Assembly (NCBI GenBank): GCA_005787025.1
Contig: SYCH01000273.1
Location: 1-7,107 of the forward strand
Origin: Actinomycetota bacterium
Lineage (GTDB): Bacteria > Actinomycetota > Acidimicrobiia > Acidimicrobiales > Ilumatobacteraceae
Direction of reading: 5' to 3'
Length of the DNA: 7,107 nucleotides
The position numbers were made by a program, and so were the translations under genes. The notes under the pieces were generated by a model that saw nothing but the letters and a program-made list of their open reading frames with translations, was not told the DNA's origin and did no database searches. Below, one piece after another: positions 4,527-7,107 of this stretch (position 1 is its first letter; each line of letters begins with the position of its first letter).

Positions 4527-5378
4527 GTGTCCAGCGCCCACGAAACGTTGACCGGCAAGATCGCCACTCTCGAGGGCATCCTCTGGGACCTGGGTTCGGT
4601 CGTGGTGGCTTTCAGCGGAGGTGCCGATTCGGCGTACCTCGGCGCCGTGGCGCATCGGGTACTCGGTGCCGACCGTGCGCACGCGGTGACGGCGGTGTCG
4701 CCCAGTCTGGCCGGTGACGAGGAGCGCGATTGCCGAGAATTGGCCGTCGAGTGGGGTCTGCGTTGGACGCCGGTGTTGACCGCCGAGATGGAACGTGCGG
4801 CGTACCGAGCCAACGACATCGACCGCTGTTATCACTGCAAGGCCGAATTGATGGACGTCGTCGGACCGATCGCCGCGAACGAGGGGGCCACCGTGGTGCT
4901 CGGAGTGAATCTGGACGATCTCTCCGATCATCGACCGGGTCAACGCGCGGCCATCGAGCACGGCGCGGTCTTCCCGTTGGTGCAGGCGGGATTCACCAAG
5001 GACGACGTTCGCGCCGCCTCTCGCCTCGACGGGTTGCGCACCTGGGACAAGCCCGCCGCGGCGTGTCTGGCCAGTCGGGTCCCGTACGGCACCCCGGTGA
5101 GCATCGAGATCCTCAGCCGTGTCGATCGGGCCGAGGCCGCGTTGCATCGACTCGGATTCCGCCAGGTACGGGTGCGTCACTACGGCGAAACTGCCCGTAT
5201 CGAGGTCGAGGAGAACGACCTCGGGCGGGCGGTGGTTGCCCGTCTGTCCATCGTCGACGAGGTCAAGAAGGCCGGATACCGGTATGTCACCATCGACCTG
5301 GAGGGGTTCCGGTCGGGAAACCTCAACAATGGTCTGACCGACCGTGAGGGTTCGTCGGCGAACCCATCTCGCTCGTAG
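4527..5378 (+). CDS. larE: LarE-type ATP-dependent sulfur transferase (PP-loop)
   Basis: A 283-residue protein of the LarE family. In nickel-pincer cofactor synthesis LarE activates the carboxylates of the pyridinium precursor with ATP and inserts sulfur. VVVAFSGGADSAYL holds the PP-loop SGGADS (30-35). Other family marks are HRPGQRAAIEHGA (135-147), WDKPAAACLASRVPYGT (173-189), and the C-terminal RIEVEENDLGRAVV and GYRYVTIDLEGFRSG. It has RCYHC (Cys101, Cys104) as well as Cys180 in CLASR. Some LarE proteins give up the sulfur of a single Cys at the last position; three cysteines are characteristic of forms that bind a [4Fe-4S] cluster, so a catalytic cluster type is inferred. No larB, larC or larA is in the window. 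The start is uncertain: GTG 4527 fits the family length, but GGAG is only 2 bases upstream; TTG 4548 and ATG 4473 are alternatives. Confidence 0.88.
   Translation: MSSAHETLTGKIATLEGILWDLGSVVVAFSGGADSAYLGAVAHRVLGADRAHAVTAVSPSLAGDEERDCRELAVEWGLRWTPVLTAEMERAAYRANDIDRCYHCKAELMDVVGPIAANEGATVVLGVNLDDLSDHRPGQRAAIEHGAVFPLVQAGFTKDDVRAASRLDGLRTWDKPAAACLASRVPYGTPVSIEILSRVDRAEAALHRLGFRQVRVRHYGETARIEVEENDLGRAVVARLSIVDEVKKAGYRYVTIDLEGFRSGNLNNGLTDREGSSANPSRS
5348..5365 (+). terminator. Hairpin in the last codons of larE, possible terminator
   Basis: GGGTTCG-TCGG-CGAACCC is a perfect 7-bp stem with a 4-base loop. It ends 10 bases before the larE stop codon. No T-tract follows, so it may be an actinobacterial-type weak terminator, an mRNA-stability hairpin or chance. 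Confidence 0.35.
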
Positions 5379-5416
5379 GGTTTGCTCGTCCCGGCCGTAT
5401 CGGCCCGCGTCATCCG

Positions 5417-5421
5417 AGGAG
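5417..5421 (+). promoter_or_regulatory. Ribosome-binding site of the luciferase-like gene
   Basis: AGGAG, part of GAGGAG, lies 4 bases before the ATG at 5426. It is the strongest Shine-Dalgarno in the window and fixes that start. Confidence 0.7.
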
Positions 5422-5425
5422 AACC

Positions 5426-6481
5426 ATGAAGCTGTCCATGATGCTCAATTACGCCGGGGGCTTCCACGCCGCTGTCGATCGCGTCGTCGAATTGGAGAAG
5501 GCCGGACTCGACGTGGTCTGGATCGCCGAGGCGTACAGCGCCGACGCCATCAGCCAGGTCGGGTATCTCGCCGCCAAGACGAACACGGTCGAAATCGGCA
5601 CCGGCATCGTGAACGTGTACAGCCGCACGGCGGCGCTCATGGCCATGACCGCCGCCGGGTGCGACTACGTCAGCAACGGACGATTCATTCTCGGTCTCGG
5701 CGCCAGTGGTCCGCAGGTGATCGAAGGCTTCCATGGTGTGCCGTACGAGAAGCCGATGCAGCGCATCAAGGAGTACATCCAGGCCTGCCGCATGATCTGG
5801 GCCCGCGAGGAGCCGTTCCACATGGACGGACAGACCGTCAAGGTGCCGTTGCCCGCCGGTGAAGGAACCGGACTCGGCAAGCCCTTGAAGATCATCAAGC
5901 CGGGCCAGGAGATTCGCCAGGACATTCCCATTTGGTGGGCGAGCCTCATGGGCCTCAGCGTTCAGGCCACGGCCGAAGTCGCCGACGGTTGGTTGCCGAT
6001 TTTCTTCGACCCCGACAAGTTCCAGAACGTGTGGGGCGACGACCTGAAGAAGGGTCTGGCCAAGCGCGATCCGAACCTTCCGCGCTTGCAGATCTCGGCC
6101 GGTGGCATGGTGGCCATCGACGAGAAGCTCATCGGTGAAGCGCAGGACAAGGTCCTCGACTATTCAAGACCCAACGCCGCCCTGTACATCGGTGGCATGG
6201 GAGCGCGCGACAAGAACTTCTACAACACCATCTGCAAGAAGTACGGATACGAGAAGGAAGCCATCGAGATCCAGGACCTCTACCTGTCGGGTCGCAAGGA
6301 CGAAGCCGCCGCCGCCGTTCCGCGCGAGATGTTGGCGAACTCGAACTTGGTCGGACCCAAGAGCTTCATCAAGGAGAGACTGGCGGCCTTCAAGGAGGCC
6401 GGTGTGACGGTGTTGTCGGTGAACCCCGTGGGTCCCGACGCCGCCAAGACCATCGAAACCCTCAAGGAAATGATCTCCTGA
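5426..6481 (+). CDS. LLM-class (luciferase-like) F420-dependent-type oxidoreductase
   Basis: A 351-residue cytoplasmic protein of the bacterial luciferase-like TIM-barrel family, whose members use F420 or FMN. Typical segments are MLNYAGGF near the start, LEKAGLDVVWIAEAYSADA (23-41), VEIGTGIVNVYSRTAALMAMTA (55-76), NGRFILGLGASGPQVIEGFHGVPYEKP (84-110), and IPIWWASL followed by ATAEVADGWLPIFF in the second half. This form, with its long second half, resembles actinobacterial F420-dependent enzymes more than true luciferases. The choice of F420 over FMN is inference, and the substrate is unknown. The start has a strong RBS, and larE ends 47 bases upstream. The stop TGA shares its last base with the ATG of the following serine hydrolase gene, so the two are probably coupled and may act on the same compound. 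Codon use is G/C-rich like the rest of the chromosome here. Confidence 0.92.
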   Translation: MKLSMMLNYAGGFHAAVDRVVELEKAGLDVVWIAEAYSADAISQVGYLAAKTNTVEIGTGIVNVYSRTAALMAMTAAGCDYVSNGRFILGLGASGPQVIEGFHGVPYEKPMQRIKEYIQACRMIWAREEPFHMDGQTVKVPLPAGEGTGLGKPLKIIKPGQEIRQDIPIWWASLMGLSVQATAEVADGWLPIFFDPDKFQNVWGDDLKKGLAKRDPNLPRLQISAGGMVAIDEKLIGEAQDKVLDYSRPNAALYIGGMGARDKNFYNTICKKYGYEKEAIEIQDLYLSGRKDEAAAAVPREMLANSNLVGPKSFIKERLAAFKEAGVTVLSVNPVGPDAAKTIETLKEMIS

Positions 6482-7107
6482 TGGTGGCCACGAACAACAT
6501 CGGGGGTTCGGTCGCCCCGGGTTGGGAGAAGGTGCGCGACGCGTTCGTGGCGAACTTCGACGGCGAGGAAATCGGAGCGGCCACGGCCGTCTATCACCGA
6601 GGTCGCAAGGTCGTGGACCTGTGGGGCGGTTCGTTCGATGCCGAGGGCACCCGCGACTACACCGAGGACACCTTGCAGTTGGTCTTCTCCACCACCAAGG
6701 GGATCACGGCCATCGCCGTCGCCATGTGCGTCGAGCGCGGGTTGCTCTCCTACGACGAAAAGGTGTCGACGTATTGGCCCGAGTTCGCGGCCCAGGGCAA
6801 GGGCGACGCCACGGTGGCGCAACTGCTGTCGCATCAATGCGGGCTCTACACGGTCGACGGTGACATCTCACTCGCCGAGGCCCTCGACTGGAACACGGTC
6901 ACCGCTCGACTCGCGGCCACCGCCCCGTTGTGGCCCATCGGGACGAAACACGGCTACCACGCGCTCACCTACGGGTGGCTGGCGGGCGAACTGGTTCGTC
7001 GGGTCGATCCCGCGCACCGCAGCCTCGGCACCTTCGTGCAGCAGGAGATCGTCGCGCCGGTGGGCGGCGAGTTGTGGATCGGTCTGCCCGAGTCGCAGGA
7101 ATCACGC
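6481..7107 (+). CDS. Beta-lactamase-family serine hydrolase (class C / EstB-like), 5' part
   Basis: The first 209 residues of a penicillin-binding-protein-fold serine hydrolase; the frame is open at the window end. About half of a usual 380-400-residue protein is visible. LVFSTTKGITAIAV (68-81) holds the S-x-x-K motif with Ser70 and Lys73. LLSHQCGL (115-122) is the family's LLSHxxGL. GYHALTYGWLAGELVRR (158-174) holds the candidate Tyr159 of the second catalytic motif, with His-Ala where beta-lactamases have x-Asn. This favours an EstB-type esterase over an antibiotic-resistance enzyme. No signal peptide is seen, so a cytoplasmic location is likely. ATG 6481 overlaps the upstream stop by one base (TGATG), and AAGGA lies 12 bases upstream. 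The substrate is unknown; pairing with a luciferase-like oxidoreductase suggests a shared degradative step, which is inference. Confidence 0.9.
   Translation, partial: MVATNNIGGSVAPGWEKVRDAFVANFDGEEIGAATAVYHRGRKVVDLWGGSFDAEGTRDYTEDTLQLVFSTTKGITAIAVAMCVERGLLSYDEKVSTYWPEFAAQGKGDATVAQLLSHQCGLYTVDGDISLAEALDWNTVTARLAATAPLWPIGTKHGYHALTYGWLAGELVRRVDPAHRSLGTFVQQEIVAPVGGELWIGLPESQESR

Noticed and set aside
4448..4819. N-terminal extension of the alpha/beta hydrolase back to 4819
   Set aside because: It would run antisense through the conserved PP-loop region of larE and adds no hydrolase-like sequence.
4209..5180. Minus-strand frame of 323 codons opposite larE
   Set aside because: The protein is a low-complexity shadow and conflicts with the clear LarE reading.
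5180..5821. Minus-strand open frame opposite larE and the luciferase-like gene
   Set aside because: His/Asp/Gly-rich shadow translation with no family features, spanning two well-supported genes.

Overview
The window is high-GC bacterial DNA, most likely from an actinobacterium. An aquatic Acidimicrobiia-type lineage would fit, but that is inference from the gene content: an F420-type luciferase-like oxidoreductase, a three-cysteine LarE, a streptogrisin-like protease and an EstB-like serine hydrolase. No rRNA, tRNA or CRISPR array was seen.

Layout, left to right. (1) 1-459, plus strand: the 3' part of a metal-ion ABC transporter permease (ABC-3/ZnuB-MntB family). (2) 456-2210: a compact, lower-GC insert of about 1.75 kb. 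Its two genes run on the minus strand: a streptogrisin-like secreted serine protease and a small lipoprotein. The protease's signal-peptide segment (2010-2093) is cut from its body (885-2006) by one in-frame TAG at 2007-2009. (3) 2211-2300: a second copy of the last 29 codons of the permease gene, 84/86 identical to 370-455. (4) 2283-4447, minus strand: a coupled gene pair, an alpha/beta hydrolase (start 4447) followed with a 4-base ATGA overlap by a peptidase S51-like protein fused to a cysteinyl-tRNA synthetase C-terminal-like region. (5) 4527-7107, plus strand: larE, a luciferase-like monooxygenase, and a class C beta-lactamase-family serine hydrolase that runs off the window. The last two overlap by one base.

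The most interesting structure is the 86-bp direct repeat at 370-455 and 2211-2296. Each copy completes the same permease C-terminus (ending ...SLRSA-stop), and all differences between them are silent. This is the pattern left when an element integrates into the 3' end of a protein-coding gene and brings its own replacement 3' end. No integrase lies between the copies, so the insert looks like a recombinase-less cassette or a remnant whose cargo is a protease and a lipoprotein. Small dyads sit 9-10 nt from the repeat on each inner side and would flank the core in a circular form. Homologous recombination between strains and assembly chimerism are the main alternatives.

The flanking genes look like ordinary chromosomal genes. 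Before insertion, the permease gene and the S51-like gene were probably convergent neighbours with overlapping 3' ends.
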